64,000 nucleotides of DNA from Victivallaceae bacterium (GTDB lineage: Bacteria > Verrucomicrobiota > Lentisphaeria > Victivallales > Victivallaceae): the NCBI GenBank assembly GCA_021647315.1, contig JAKIUY010000002.1, positions 1 through 64,000 of the forward strand, in the 5' to 3' direction. The stretch's first letter is position 1, and each line of letters opens with the position of its first letter. The translations under genes were made by a program, and so were the position numbers. The notes beneath the pieces were generated by a model that searched no databases, was not told the DNA's origin, and worked only from the letters and a program-made list of their open reading frames with translations. Below, piece by piece: positions 43,650-53,342 of this stretch.

Positions 43650-45398
43650 TTAACCGATAGTGGCTAAACGCTGCAAAAATTCCTCAAATTTATGATGCAG
43701 CATTTCTGAACCGTAGCGCAGTGAAACGGCACGCCGGTTGTGTTGCATCCGCTGTTCAAAATGTTCAGGATGCAAGATAAGCTCATTCACTGATGCCAGG
43801 AACAGTTTACTGTAACCTTCATCCGGGAATTCGAGAAATTCAATCTGCTCCCTGTCAGGCAAGTCAGCACCGACGACTTCATCAAAAACCCTTTCAGGGT
43901 AATACCTGCTACAGACAATTGGGATCCCGCCGGCACTCGCTTCAATAATCGGCAAGCCCCTGCCCTCAGTTTCACTGGGAAACAGAATAACCGTCGCCAA
44001 CTGATAAATATCTTCGATTTTTAAACCTTCAAGTCCAAGTTTTTCGAAACATGGATGATTGTCATTGCCGACCGAAAACTCAATGAAAATACGGTCAGCC
44101 ACCGCGACTGGCACCGATTCACACAGCTCAATATAGGCTTTCAGGACAACCTCCAGATCCGCCTGGTGTTCAATTGGGATCGGTCCGGTAATATGAACCA
44201 CCAGCTGATAAGCTTCATCATTGAAAAATATTTTTTTGAACGGTTCATAATGCATTAGTCCCTGTAACATCTGTAGATCCATTTCAATTCGTTTACGCCC
44301 GACCACCCGGGTCGGCTGGAGACAGAACAGAGTTTTATCTTTAGTCAAATCAAGTTTCAGTCCGACACTGTGAGCACAAGCTACCGGATGCTGATTTCCC
44401 ATCCATTCACTAAGCCCGGCTAGATGTTCAGTAATTTCAATCGGTTCAATTATCGCATTACCGCCTGAAACAACATAGGCCATCCGCTGTCTTACCGACT
44501 TAACATATTCAGGTGTCGCCTGTTTGAAAAAACTATCACTAATTGCTGTACCGAGTTCAAATACTTTATCCGCAGGAAAACCGAATTTTTTAACCAGTGC
44601 CTCACTTTGTGGACTGTTTATATTGACCTGTAACCAATGTTTTCCATTCCATGGATACATTTTTTTGAATAGCGAAAAGAACGGGCCATTATCACAGTTG
44701 CGGAAAAAATGGTCACGTACGCCCGGTTCTGCTTCCGAGTCACGTTCACTCGGTGAATTTCCACCTTCCCAGTAAAAATCATGATTTGAACTAATTACAC
44801 TGCATCCCATCGCTTCAGACACCATAATAATTGCCAGCATAATTGCAAAATTACCCGGATTTGTCGGAATATTTACCGGAATTAACAAATTTATATTATT
44901 CTGTTCCAGATAATCACCCAGTTTTTCGGCAAACCCGCCCGCCTGCCGCCACATCTCCTGCGCCATTTCTCTGGAAACGTCACTACCATCTGGCATATCT
45001 TCATAATAGAGTTTGGAAAAATATTTACCATCATCCCATTTACTCCAACCGTTCATGCCGTCAATCTGAAAACGGTTCCAGTACGGTTTCAATACCACAT
45101 CGGCTTTTTCGTAAAATTCTCCGCCAATAAAGTGCATCGGCACCTGCCCTTTGCCTTTTTTGGCAAACATTTTTTCCAAGCAGTCGGCGTATTTAAATAT
45201 TTCAATGGAGACCCCATCTATACCAAAATCATAAGTAACAAATGCCACGCCTTTGCTGACAATATCATCAAACGGCTCTGACGCGGACTCTTCTATCGCG
45301 TCAGCAGTAATAGCCAATCCAGTCAAAAACTCTTCAATATCATGCCAATCATTAATGGTCGCATCGGCAATACTCTGCAATAATTCTTTTGTTGTCAT
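43650..45398 (-). CDS. GT-B fold glycosyltransferase
   Basis: A 582-residue cytoplasmic glycosyltransferase of GT4-like type. The N-terminal domain shows GIDGVSIEIFKYADCLEKM and a LLIPVNIPTNPGN strand. The C-terminal donor domain shows KTLFCLQPTRVVGRKRIEM, LVVHITGPI, and near residue 470-500 the nucleotide-sugar site DIYQLATVILFPSETEGRGLPIIEASAGG with its conserved E...E pair. Length exceeds most GT4 enzymes because of an insert at about 200-270. Acceptor unknown; sucrose/mannosylglycerate-type synthases have similar size. AAGGAGT precedes the ATG. Divergent from the LacI regulator. Confidence 0.75.
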   Translation of the reverse strand: MTTKELLQSIADATINDWHDIEEFLTGLAITADAIEESASEPFDDIVSKGVAFVTYDFGIDGVSIEIFKYADCLEKMFAKKGKGQVPMHFIGGEFYEKADVVLKPYWNRFQIDGMNGWSKWDDGKYFSKLYYEDMPDGSDVSREMAQEMWRQAGGFAEKLGDYLEQNNINLLIPVNIPTNPGNFAIMLAIIMVSEAMGCSVISSNHDFYWEGGNSPSERDSEAEPGVRDHFFRNCDNGPFFSLFKKMYPWNGKHWLQVNINSPQSEALVKKFGFPADKVFELGTAISDSFFKQATPEYVKSVRQRMAYVVSGGNAIIEPIEITEHLAGLSEWMGNQHPVACAHSVGLKLDLTKDKTLFCLQPTRVVGRKRIEMDLQMLQGLMHYEPFKKIFFNDEAYQLVVHITGPIPIEHQADLEVVLKAYIELCESVPVAVADRIFIEFSVGNDNHPCFEKLGLEGLKIEDIYQLATVILFPSETEGRGLPIIEASAGGIPIVCSRYYPERVFDEVVGADLPDREQIEFLEFPDEGYSKLFLASVNELILHPEHFEQRMQHNRRAVSLRYGSEMLHHKFEEFLQRLATIG

Positions 45399-45672
45399 AA
45401 ACTCCTTCCTTAATAAATGATATTTTCCGCCTCAGTATATTTGTCTCTTAAAAAGGCTTTAATCCAGCCAGCTCACATAAAAACTCAACATCAACATTAT
45501 CATCCGCTGACATTCGTTGTTTTTTATCATATCCCTATATACATAATAGATGTTAAAAAGCAAAAAGCAAAACATATTCAACTTTTTTTATTTTATTCAC
45601 TTGTATTTAATCGGGTTTGCAGTATTATTAAGCAAGATAAAATTATATAAACAATATCGGATTTTCAAAAAA

Positions 45673-46680
45673 ATGGCAAGAATGACTAAAAGCACCAAGG
45701 CATCGCGTAAGGATGTGGCAAAACTAGCTGGGGTAAGTCTGACCACAGTGACTCATGCGCTGAATGAGACACCTGATACCAGACTGCGGCCTGAAACCAT
45801 AAAACGCGTCCAGGCAGCTGCCGCAGAACTTGACTACCGGCCCAATTTTGTTGGTCGCGCCCTGATTACCGGTAAAACATTTACTGTCGGTCTCTTGCAG
45901 CCATCTTATAAATCACTCTTCTCCGACTTTTATCAACGGATTATTTTCGGCATGGTTGGAGCAATGGAGCAGGATGACTACAATCTGGTTACAATGTTCC
46001 GTTCACCACAGCAAAAACACCTGAAACCAATTCAGCAGGGACGGGTCGATGGTATGTTAATATTGCAAAGTGAACTCGATAATAGCCACATTGACACAAT
46101 AATCACCACTGGCATTCCAACCGTAGTCGTCAATGGTTACTATCCAACGGCTAAACAATTGCCAGTTGGCAATGTCAGATCAGACCATCAACAATTAATG
46201 CAAAACGTCATGCAGCAATTTGTCAAACTCAACTGTAAATCAGTTTTGGCATTTCATGATTACCTGAACTGTGATCCTAATCGACAAATCAATAATGCCT
46301 TTATTGATATAATCAACAACAAATTAAATAACCGCATCTTGGGCTCAACAGTTATTCCGGCTAAAGATAACCTGCAACAGCAAATTCGCAATCTCTTTAA
46401 AAACGGCCAGCAATGGGATGGTATTTTTGTTGACGGCTACGCCACTGCTGACCTTATCCTTGAAGAGGCAAAAAAAAATGGACTGAAACATAAAAAAGAT
46501 TTTCATTTAATTGTTGAGGATTGCTATAAAAAGCCGGATTCACGTAGTATCGAAGAGGCAAGCTCATATATTCAATCACCAGTTGAGGTCGGAGCCGCCG
46601 CTTGGCAGTTGATGCATAAACTGATCAATGAAACAACTACAGAACGTGAAATATTAATCCCCTATAAAAAGATAAAATAA
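45673..46680 (+). CDS. LacI-family transcriptional regulator
   Basis: About 335 residues from ATG 45673; an upstream ATG at 45550 would add 41 hydrophobic residues with no sense for the family. LacI HTH at the N-terminus (SRKDVAKLAGVSLTTVTHALN, with hinge YRPNFVGRALITG), then a periplasmic-binding-protein-like sugar-sensing core (FTVGLLQPSYKSLF, GRVDGMLIL, WDGIFVDGYATADLI). No clear ribosome binding site. It is followed by a Gfo/Idh-phosphoesterase-DegT gene set and is the likely local regulator. Confidence 0.88.
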   Translation: MARMTKSTKASRKDVAKLAGVSLTTVTHALNETPDTRLRPETIKRVQAAAAELDYRPNFVGRALITGKTFTVGLLQPSYKSLFSDFYQRIIFGMVGAMEQDDYNLVTMFRSPQQKHLKPIQQGRVDGMLILQSELDNSHIDTIITTGIPTVVVNGYYPTAKQLPVGNVRSDHQQLMQNVMQQFVKLNCKSVLAFHDYLNCDPNRQINNAFIDIINNKLNNRILGSTVIPAKDNLQQQIRNLFKNGQQWDGIFVDGYATADLILEEAKKNGLKHKKDFHLIVEDCYKKPDSRSIEEASSYIQSPVEVGAAAWQLMHKLINETTTEREILIPYKKIK

Positions 46681-46683
46681 CAG

Positions 46684-46743
46684 ATGTCGGTCATCGGTCT
46701 ACGGTCTACGGTCATCGGCAACAAAACTGAAGGCTGAAGACTG
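46684..46743. repeat. Seven-base-period word array
   Basis: GGTCATC, GGTCTAC, GGTCTAC, GGTCATC run in phase and are followed by AAAACTG, AAGGCTG, AAGACTG, TTGACTG. Two different heptad words abut in the same phase between the LacI and dehydrogenase genes. Confidence 0.65.
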
Positions 46744-46776
46744 TTGACTGAATACTTAAAAAAAAGGACAAGAAAA

Positions 46777-47688
46777 ATGAGTAACAAAACACTTAAAATC
46801 GGCATGGTTGGTCTTGATACCAGTCACTGTGAAGCATTTACTAAACTATTAAATGATGAAAATAATGAACATCACGTTGCGGGTGCAAAAGTTGTCAAGG
46901 CTTTTCCCGGCGGCTCGCAGCTGTTTTCAAACAGCCACAACCGTGTCGGACAAATTACAGAAAATATGCAAGAGCTGGATATTGAGATTGTTGATTCACT
47001 CGAAGCGGTCGGCGTAAATGTTGATGCAATCATGCTTGAAAGTGTCGATGGCAGACAACACCTGGAACAGTTCAAAGCATTAGTTAAATTCGGTAAACCG
47101 ATTTTTATCGATAAACCATTCACCTGTTCATATCCAGAAGCCAAATCTATAGCAGATTTAGCGGCTGAATATAATGTTCCGGTGATGACGGCGTCAGCGA
47201 TTCGTTACGCTGCCGGACTGTCTGAACTGAACAAAGCTGGTAGCAAAATCCACACCTGCGATACCTTTGGCCCAATGGCGATTTTAGATGATTACCCGGG
47301 CTATTTCTGGTACGGTATCCATACGGTTGAAATGCTCTACTCATTTATGGGTGCCGGTTGTGTCGAACTCAAGGTTGAAACTTCTGAGAATCTGGACATT
47401 ACCATTGCAAAATGGAACGATGGTCGTGTCGCAACGCTGCGTGGAGCACGTTTTGATGGCGGCGGATATAATTTTGGCTGCACAGTGTCAACCGATCAGG
47501 CTGTCGAATTTTCACTGGCAGAATCGGTACCACCTTACTATGCCTGCCTGCTGGAAAAAATTGTTCCATTCTTTCAAACCGGCAAATCACCGATCGTAAT
47601 CGAAGAGAGTCTGGAAACCATCGCCTTCATTGATGCGATGAATGAAAGTTATAACAATAATGGCAAAACAGTGAAACTTGTAAAATAA
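46777..47688 (+). CDS. Gfo/Idh/MocA-family NAD(P)-dependent oxidoreductase
   Basis: About 303 residues from ATG 46777 (AAGGA upstream). The Rossmann domain begins KIGMVGLDTSHCEAFTKLL, a GLDTSHxxAF variant seen in PVC bacteria in place of GxGxxG. The catalytic EKP motif is DKP here (GKPIFIDKPFTC). The C-terminal domain carries HTVEMLYSFMG, which supplies a conserved His. Such enzymes oxidise or reduce sugars, inositols or their amino derivatives. First gene after the LacI regulator; 15 bases separate it from the phosphoesterase gene. Confidence 0.87.
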   Translation: MSNKTLKIGMVGLDTSHCEAFTKLLNDENNEHHVAGAKVVKAFPGGSQLFSNSHNRVGQITENMQELDIEIVDSLEAVGVNVDAIMLESVDGRQHLEQFKALVKFGKPIFIDKPFTCSYPEAKSIADLAAEYNVPVMTASAIRYAAGLSELNKAGSKIHTCDTFGPMAILDDYPGYFWYGIHTVEMLYSFMGAGCVELKVETSENLDITIAKWNDGRVATLRGARFDGGGYNFGCTVSTDQAVEFSLAESVPPYYACLLEKIVPFFQTGKSPIVIEESLETIAFIDAMNESYNNNGKTVKLVK

Positions 47689-47703
47689 TAATTAGGAGAT
47701 TTC

Positions 47704-48648
47704 ATGTGTAATAAGCAACCATGGACCTTTGTCTATGCAGCAGATATGCAACCGGGCTCCCCGCGATCATTTCGCTACCGACCAGCATTAATGGAAAACT
47801 GGCATAGCACAAAGCGACAGATCATTGCCAACAAGCCGCAGTTCTGGTTAAACGGTGGCGACATTACCCGGGATGGGCTTTTGCATGATGGCGAGTTCGT
47901 TGAAATGAAAGACGAATTTGACAGCATGGGTATTCCATATCACACAATTCCCGGCAATATGGATGTCGGCAATAAACATACCGCACGTCAAGGTTTTTTT
48001 GATAGTCGGGATGATATAGCTTTGAATATGAAAAGTAAAAATCTAGCTCGTTATGAAAAATTCTTCGGCCCGGCATATTGGACTTTTGACCATAAAAATG
48101 TTCGCGTCACTGGGTTTTGTGACATGTTGTTGGGTTCCAGTCAGCCAAAGGAAGAAAAGTTATGGAAATTTCTCGAAGAGCTGAAAAAACTCCCGCCAAT
48201 CGATCATCACTTAATTTTAATGCACTACGCAATGTTCATTGATGATATTGATGAAGAGACTTTCGATATAACCAAAGAAGATGAATATATGCAGTGGTAT
48301 TTTGGACTTGACAAACCAATTCGGATGCGCTTGCTCAAGTTTTTTAAAGCCGCAAATGTCACTAGAGTAGTTACCGGACATATTCATTGTCGCAAGGATT
48401 TTACCGCGGCAGGTATATGTTTTGACCTAGCACCGTCTGCCACATGTGGACAGTGGTCAGACAAATGGCCAGATGGCGATATATCATTAGGATTTTTCCG
48501 CTATGATGTCAATGGAAGGGAAATCACCAAAACCTTTATACCATTAGAAAACATATCACAGAGAACAGATTTTTATGGTCCAGGCGGGCATCCTAAACCG
48601 GAATTTCGTAATTATTCAATGGCTTGGCAAAAACCAGCTTTTAAATAA
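47704..48648 (+). CDS. Calcineurin-like metallophosphoesterase
   Basis: A 314-residue cytoplasmic phosphoesterase. Metal motifs are present in order: AADMQPG (the usual DxH is D-M-Q), WLNGGDITRDG (GD), IPGNMDVG (GNxD), LILMHYAMF (H) and TGHIHCRKDF (GHxH). DxQ in motif 1 is a known subfamily variation. A GGAGA site precedes the ATG. It is embedded between the dehydrogenase and the first DegT gene (26-base gap), so the substrate may be a sugar phosphate of this pathway. That is an inference. Confidence 0.85.
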   Translation: MCNKQPWTFVYAADMQPGSPRSFRYRPALMENWHSTKRQIIANKPQFWLNGGDITRDGLLHDGEFVEMKDEFDSMGIPYHTIPGNMDVGNKHTARQGFFDSRDDIALNMKSKNLARYEKFFGPAYWTFDHKNVRVTGFCDMLLGSSQPKEEKLWKFLEELKKLPPIDHHLILMHYAMFIDDIDEETFDITKEDEYMQWYFGLDKPIRMRLLKFFKAANVTRVVTGHIHCRKDFTAAGICFDLAPSATCGQWSDKWPDGDISLGFFRYDVNGREITKTFIPLENISQRTDFYGPGGHPKPEFRNYSMAWQKPAFK

Positions 48649-48674
48649 AAAGTATCAATAAACAAAGGAATATT

Positions 48675-49916
48675 ATGAACAACGAAAATCTCGCAGTTAA
48701 CGGTGGAACAGTAGCAATAACGACCCCACTACCTAACCGTGGATACTTCGGCAAAGAGGAAAAAGCGGCAGCAATGGCTATGTTTGATGAATGCATCACC
48801 AGCGGTAATGCTTTCGGTTACAACGGTAAACAGGAAGAACTATTCTGCCAAGAATTCGCTACATTCCTCGGCGGCGGTTACGCTGACGGAGTGAATTCAG
48901 GAACAAATTCAGTATTTGTCGCTATCAGATCACTTGAACTCGAACCGTTCAGTGAAGTGATTGTCGGTGCGGTTAATGATCCAGGCGGTATTATGCCAAT
49001 CTGTATGAATAACTGCATTCCAATTCCAGTTGACTGCACCCCTGACTCATATAATATGGATCCGGCATTAGTTGAAGCCGCCATTACAGAACGCACCTCA
49101 GCAATCGTCGTGCCGCATATCGGTGGCGAACCGGCGGATATGCCGGCAATTATGGCAATTGCCACCAAATACAACCTGCCGGTAGTTGAAGACTGTTCAC
49201 AATCCCATGCGGCAAAAATAAACGGGCAATATGTCGGAACCTTCGGAACGGTCAGTGCTTTTTCGATTATGTTCGGCAAACATTTCTGCTGCGGAGGTCA
49301 AGGCGGTATGGTCTTCACTAAAGATGAAAATCAATACTGGAAAGTACGTCGAGCTGCTGACCGTGGCAAATCATTTGGACTTGCGGGCTCCAACGGCAAT
49401 GTCTCGTATGCAATCAACTGTAATATGGATGAACTACACGCCGCTATCGGGCGTGAACAATTGAAAAAACTGCCAACTATTGTAGCTCGTCGCCAACAGG
49501 TAGTTAAATTGTTAATTGACCATGGTCTCAGTGATCTGCAGTCAATCACTATTCCGGAAGTAGCAGGAAACAGTGAACATTCATACTGGTGGTGGAAACT
49601 CAAGGTTAACAGTGAAAAATTAAGTTGCACTAAAGCTGAATTTTGTGCGGCATTAATGGCCGAAGGGGTTTTGATGAATCCATCCTATACGGGGGCTCTG
49701 CCGACAACCTTTGACTGGTTCAAAGAGCGTCAAAATCAACATCCATGGAACAACCCACTCTACAAGGGTGATAGCTGTCAGGCATTCCCGATACCAAATG
49801 CCTTAGCGATGATGGATAACTATTTTAACCTAACAATCTATGAAAGTTGGGGCGAACAGGAGGCAAAAGCGATCGTCGCCGCCTTAAAAAAAGTAGAAGC
49901 GGCATATTTAAAATAA
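48675..49916 (+). CDS. DegT/DnrJ/EryC1/StrS-family PLP enzyme (copy 1)
   Basis: A 413-residue sugar aminotransferase-like enzyme. The PLP-binding aspartate is in VVEDCSQSHAAKINGQYVGTFG, and the Schiff-base lysine is in FSIMFGKHFCCGGQGG. The N-terminal EEKAAAMAMFDE and VNSGTNSVFVAIRSL segments are typical. The family usually transfers an amino group to a 3- or 4-keto sugar or to a ketocyclitol, matching the upstream dehydrogenase. A second paralogue lies at 60.4 kb. AAAGGA precedes the ATG. Confidence 0.9.
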   Translation: MNNENLAVNGGTVAITTPLPNRGYFGKEEKAAAMAMFDECITSGNAFGYNGKQEELFCQEFATFLGGGYADGVNSGTNSVFVAIRSLELEPFSEVIVGAVNDPGGIMPICMNNCIPIPVDCTPDSYNMDPALVEAAITERTSAIVVPHIGGEPADMPAIMAIATKYNLPVVEDCSQSHAAKINGQYVGTFGTVSAFSIMFGKHFCCGGQGGMVFTKDENQYWKVRRAADRGKSFGLAGSNGNVSYAINCNMDELHAAIGREQLKKLPTIVARRQQVVKLLIDHGLSDLQSITIPEVAGNSEHSYWWWKLKVNSEKLSCTKAEFCAALMAEGVLMNPSYTGALPTTFDWFKERQNQHPWNNPLYKGDSCQAFPIPNALAMMDNYFNLTIYESWGEQEAKAIVAALKKVEAAYLK

Positions 49917-49988
49917 AAAAAGCGTCTCTCCTGCGGTTGATATTTAGACCATCAGTCGCCAATGAGCTCTGCGTTCTCAAATGAAACA

Positions 49989-50016
49989 TTGACATTCACG
50001 TCTTCTGCGATATATT
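49989..50016 (+). promoter_or_regulatory. Probable sigma-70 promoter of the secreted-protein gene
   Basis: TTGACA (49989-49994) and TATATT (50011-50016) are separated by 16 bases, 52 bases before the ATG of the downstream secreted protein. No Shine-Dalgarno sequence precedes that ATG. Confidence 0.5.
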
Positions 50017-50068
50017 TAAATTATTAGTGTCTATTTGCGGTTAACGGATAAAGATTAGATTTTATATT

Positions 50069-50659
50069 ATGTTAAACAAAATGCTTTTAGGTTTAGTTTT
50101 TTTTATTGGATTGCAATCTGGCAAGCTCTCTGCAGGCGATAACCTGCTGAAAAATGCCCAGTTTAATGAGACTAAAAACTATAAAGGTCAACGCTGGGCT
50201 CAAGCCTGGCAGTGGGGTTCATGGGGAAAAGGGAAAAATAGTGATATCAAGTTTGAACTTGATGACAAAATATGTCATTCTCCCAAATATGCTGCATTTC
50301 TGAGTCAGGCCGCGGGGGACAAAACTTGCCAACTGCTGCAGAAAGTAAAAGTGACTCCAGTTGCCCGCGAACGTCAACTAAAAGTCGTTGTCTGGATATT
50401 TTCTGAAGACAGCAAAAGAGTCAGTGTGGTCGTTATCGCTGATACAGCAAAGAAAAAAGCAGTGCTTTGGAAAAGTATCGCCTCTTTTAAGGGCTCTTTC
50501 GATTGGAAGAAAATTGAAAAACAGGTGACAATACCGGCTGATGTTAACATGGTTTATCTATCACTTAGAATTAAAGGTCCCGGCATGGCCTGGTTCGATG
50601 ATTGCGAAATGAGTTTTATTGGCGACAAAAAAAAAAGCCCAGCAACAGTCTCCCCTTAA
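50069..50659 (+). CDS. Secreted carbohydrate-binding-like protein (5' part of a split gene)
   Basis: 196 residues with a signal peptide (KMLLGLVFFIGLQSGKLSA) and one jelly-roll domain of the CBM4/9-like type: GDNLLKNAQFNETKNYKGQ, KYAAFLSQAAGDKTCQLLQKV and the closing GMAWFDDCEMSFIG. It runs into a tract of ten A residues and stops 23 bases later. Moving to the -1 frame inside the tract joins it to the next frame, which begins with another NLLKNPKLTG module. So this is probably the N-terminal part of one larger protein, produced whole only by slippage or broken by mutation. Confidence 0.75.
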   Translation: MLNKMLLGLVFFIGLQSGKLSAGDNLLKNAQFNETKNYKGQRWAQAWQWGSWGKGKNSDIKFELDDKICHSPKYAAFLSQAAGDKTCQLLQKVKVTPVARERQLKVVVWIFSEDSKRVSVVVIADTAKKKAVLWKSIASFKGSFDWKKIEKQVTIPADVNMVYLSLRIKGPGMAWFDDCEMSFIGDKKKSPATVSP

Positions 50660-53088
50660 GCGGCAACCTGCTTAAAAACCCTAAGCTAACCGGAAAGATC
50701 ATTCAATCAACCGGTCTGCCACAGGGCTGGCAGCGCAAATATGCCAGAAGCTATGAAAATACTTCAAAAATCATTGTATCCGGCAAGCTGGCGATATTAA
50801 AGATAACCTGGAGCGGTGGTGGTGCTAAATTTGGAGTTACTCCGCAACTTAAAACTAAATTATCACCGGGCAATTACTCTCTGCGGGCTTTGGCACAAAC
50901 CTCTGCGGGCTCGCAGGCAATGTTAAGTGTCGGTAATTACCAGTCAGTTCCGGTAAAAGCTGAAAAATGGCAACAGGTTTCAGTCGATTTTAATGTTATT
51001 GCTGGAGTCCAACCTGAATCGATATATTGGAATCTCGGTAGTGGACAGACTAAATATAAGAATTTCTCTCTAGTAGGAATAGACAGGCAAATTTCCACAA
51101 ACTTCCCGATAACCGCACTGGCGATGCCGGTAGAAATCAATCGGCTGACCAGCGGCCGTGAAGAATTTAACAGTTTCGCCGATAATCCGGTGCCGCTGGC
51201 ATTTGATTTCAAAGGCGACGGGCGCAAATACAAAATTAATAAACTGGTTCTGGAAATACCGGCGGCATTAAAGATTAGTGAAGCATTCGACTCGCATCTG
51301 AATATGCATCGTGTGGAAACTCCTGAAATAGTTAAAATCATCAGGAATGGCAAACCGTTTTTGCGCTACTCTTATACTAATCCAAAAATATTCAGAGCTC
51401 TCAAACCAGATTATGCCTGGGAACGTAAACTGATTCTGGCAATTGAACCGTCAACACCTAACTTAGGCGGGCAATCATTTCCTATATACTGGTATATTAC
51501 CGCCGGGCCATTAAAAGGTCAAGAACAGCAGTTTATTGTGAATTTACTGTCACCACTGGTCAGGACAATTTTACCAAAAAACTTTCCTATTCTATGCTGG
51601 CGCATGAACGACATAAATTACATTAATCCTGGAATTCTAAAAAAAGTCGCGGCCAATTATGAGAAAGCGGGCATCAAATATTACAAACGCAGCCACAATC
51701 CAAACCCGCAATTAAAAAAAATTGCCGCAACGCTGGGTAGACGTGGTTGGAAGAAATTCACCACCCTGCCCGATTATTATGCCAAAAGATATTATCGCGC
51801 CCCATTCCCTGTCGATACAATTAAAATGGCTGTCGATAATAAAGGAAAATTAACGACCCATAAAATGTGTCCAACCTACTTTAACCGTGACCAGGCATTC
51901 AGAACAAATTTTCATAAGCTGCTTGACACCAAATTTGCCAAAGACGGCACTGAAGATGGTGACATGATCTGTTATGATACTGAACCCTGGCAGCCAATGG
52001 AATGGTGCCTATGTGAAACCTGCCGTCAAGATTTTGCCAGGCAATATAAAATGAAAAGCGTGCCCTCGATTACAACTGCCCTGACTGAATATTCTGACCA
52101 ATGGCGTGATTTCCGCAGTGCCCAAACCGCTGAAACACTAAAATTGCAAACCGAATATCTGCGCAAAAAATTTCCTGATTCACCGATCTTGGACTACGAT
52201 TATGTGGTTAATTACAATGATCCAAACTATCGCAGTTTTTTCAAATCAGTTGCCAAAGATCCCGCGCTCAACGAACAATATTTCGATATCCATCTGGCCA
52301 GCTACTATCATCACACTGGCGTCAAAAGTTTCGATCTGCTTAAATGTAATATCGAAAAATTAACCAAGCCCTATTATGTAGTCAGCGCGATTGATAAAAT
52401 CGGTTATCTCAGTAAAAAATATGTCCTGAGCCCCGCAAGAATACGACTGCTGCTGTTAGCTTCAGCGGTTAACGGCGCTGAAGGCTTCAGTATCTATCCC
52501 GGCATGCACCTTGATGGCGGTTATCTGAAAATGTTTAATCAAACCCTGCCGATAATAGCTAAACTCAACAGTTTTTTCAAGAAAAGCACCGGGATTGACG
52601 ATCAGGTTCAAATCACCGCCCTACCCTATAGTTCAAGAAAGATAAAAACCAGTACCGGGATCAAAACGATCATCCGACCCAACTGGGACGATTTTTTCCG
52701 TTTCCGAGCCCAGCAGGTCAAACATAAAACCCTAATTTCACTGTTCAACTATAATCCTCAGAAAACCATATTTGTTAAATTCAGCCTTAAGCTTAATGCT
52801 GGTGATTACACCATTATTAACGCAGTAACCGGACAACGCATGTTGCCGAATAACGGTCAGTCATGGTCTGCGACCGCGTTAGCTGATATTACCACAAAAA
52901 TAGCACCAGTCAATACAACGTTTCTCTTAATTAGAAAATACCGAAGCAGTGATGATAAATTGCCGGCGATAACTCAACAGCAACTGCAACAGGAATTTTC
53001 CCGTTTGAAAAGTTCACGCAAAAGTTACAACAGCTTTCAACCCCGCAGTTCTGGCAAACTTAAAATCAGCAATAACTATCGAGTTTGA
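50602..53088 (+). CDS. TIM-barrel glycosidase-like protein (main part of a split gene)
   Basis: An 828-residue frame without a signal peptide or ribosome binding site; its first codons overlap the preceding gene. Residues 18-160 form a second carbohydrate-binding-like module (LSGNLLKNPKLTGKI), 190-320 a beta domain, and 340-730 a probable (alpha/beta)8 barrel with FPILCWRMNDINYIN, ICYDTEPWQPMEWCLCETCRQDF, ILDYDYVVNYND and GAEGFSIYPGMHLDGG. The TEPW...CxxC segment is like that of several uncharacterised PVC glycoside-hydrolase-type proteins. I cannot assign a GH family. The absence of export and start signals argues that it is expressed as a -1 continuation of the upstream gene. Confidence 0.65.
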   Translation: MRNEFYWRQKKKPSNSLPLSGNLLKNPKLTGKIIQSTGLPQGWQRKYARSYENTSKIIVSGKLAILKITWSGGGAKFGVTPQLKTKLSPGNYSLRALAQTSAGSQAMLSVGNYQSVPVKAEKWQQVSVDFNVIAGVQPESIYWNLGSGQTKYKNFSLVGIDRQISTNFPITALAMPVEINRLTSGREEFNSFADNPVPLAFDFKGDGRKYKINKLVLEIPAALKISEAFDSHLNMHRVETPEIVKIIRNGKPFLRYSYTNPKIFRALKPDYAWERKLILAIEPSTPNLGGQSFPIYWYITAGPLKGQEQQFIVNLLSPLVRTILPKNFPILCWRMNDINYINPGILKKVAANYEKAGIKYYKRSHNPNPQLKKIAATLGRRGWKKFTTLPDYYAKRYYRAPFPVDTIKMAVDNKGKLTTHKMCPTYFNRDQAFRTNFHKLLDTKFAKDGTEDGDMICYDTEPWQPMEWCLCETCRQDFARQYKMKSVPSITTALTEYSDQWRDFRSAQTAETLKLQTEYLRKKFPDSPILDYDYVVNYNDPNYRSFFKSVAKDPALNEQYFDIHLASYYHHTGVKSFDLLKCNIEKLTKPYYVVSAIDKIGYLSKKYVLSPARIRLLLLASAVNGAEGFSIYPGMHLDGGYLKMFNQTLPIIAKLNSFFKKSTGIDDQVQITALPYSSRKIKTSTGIKTIIRPNWDDFFRFRAQQVKHKTLISLFNYNPQKTIFVKFSLKLNAGDYTIINAVTGQRMLPNNGQSWSATALADITTKIAPVNTTFLLIRKYRSSDDKLPAITQQQLQQEFSRLKSSRKSYNSFQPRSSGKLKISNNYRV
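50627..50636 (+). other. A10 slippage tract joining two frames
   Basis: The zero frame reads GAC-AAA-AAA-AAA-AGC. A one-base backward slip by the ribosome, or an extra A in the transcript, continues into the 828-residue frame. Runs of nine or more A residues are well-known sites of transcriptional slippage in bacteria. Confidence 0.6.
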
Positions 53089-53218
53089 GCTAAAACAGCT
53101 CGCAACTGTTTATGCCTGGAGCAAAACCAACCCAACACTTGAATTGATCTACCGCAAGACAACAGTAGCACCGGGTAAAATATGGCAAACTGCCGTTCCC
53201 CTTATTCCCGTAAAATAG
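53009..53218 (+). pseudogene. Out-of-frame continuation of the split gene
   Basis: In the frame of the first part of the gene (shifted +1 from the 828-residue frame), an open stretch runs from 53009 to TAG at 53216-53218. It ends with protein-like strand sequence: TLELIYRKTTVAPGKIW and AVPLIPVK. This resembles the last beta domain of secreted glycosidases better than the NNYRV ending in the main frame. A second indel near 53.05 kb would explain it. Confidence 0.4.
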
Positions 53219-53342
53219 AAAAAATATCCAGCCGCTCTACTCCTGAAACAGGCAATCGCAAGCATCAAAAACTACTCCATACTATGCACGACTCAAAATG
53301 CGCATTGCATCCTCACAAAACATTTTCACCTGCAAAACAAAC

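Noticed and set aside
45550-45672. 41-residue hydrophobic N-terminal extension of the LacI regulator
   Set aside because: LacI proteins start at the HTH; the extension would place a membrane-like helix before a DNA-binding domain.
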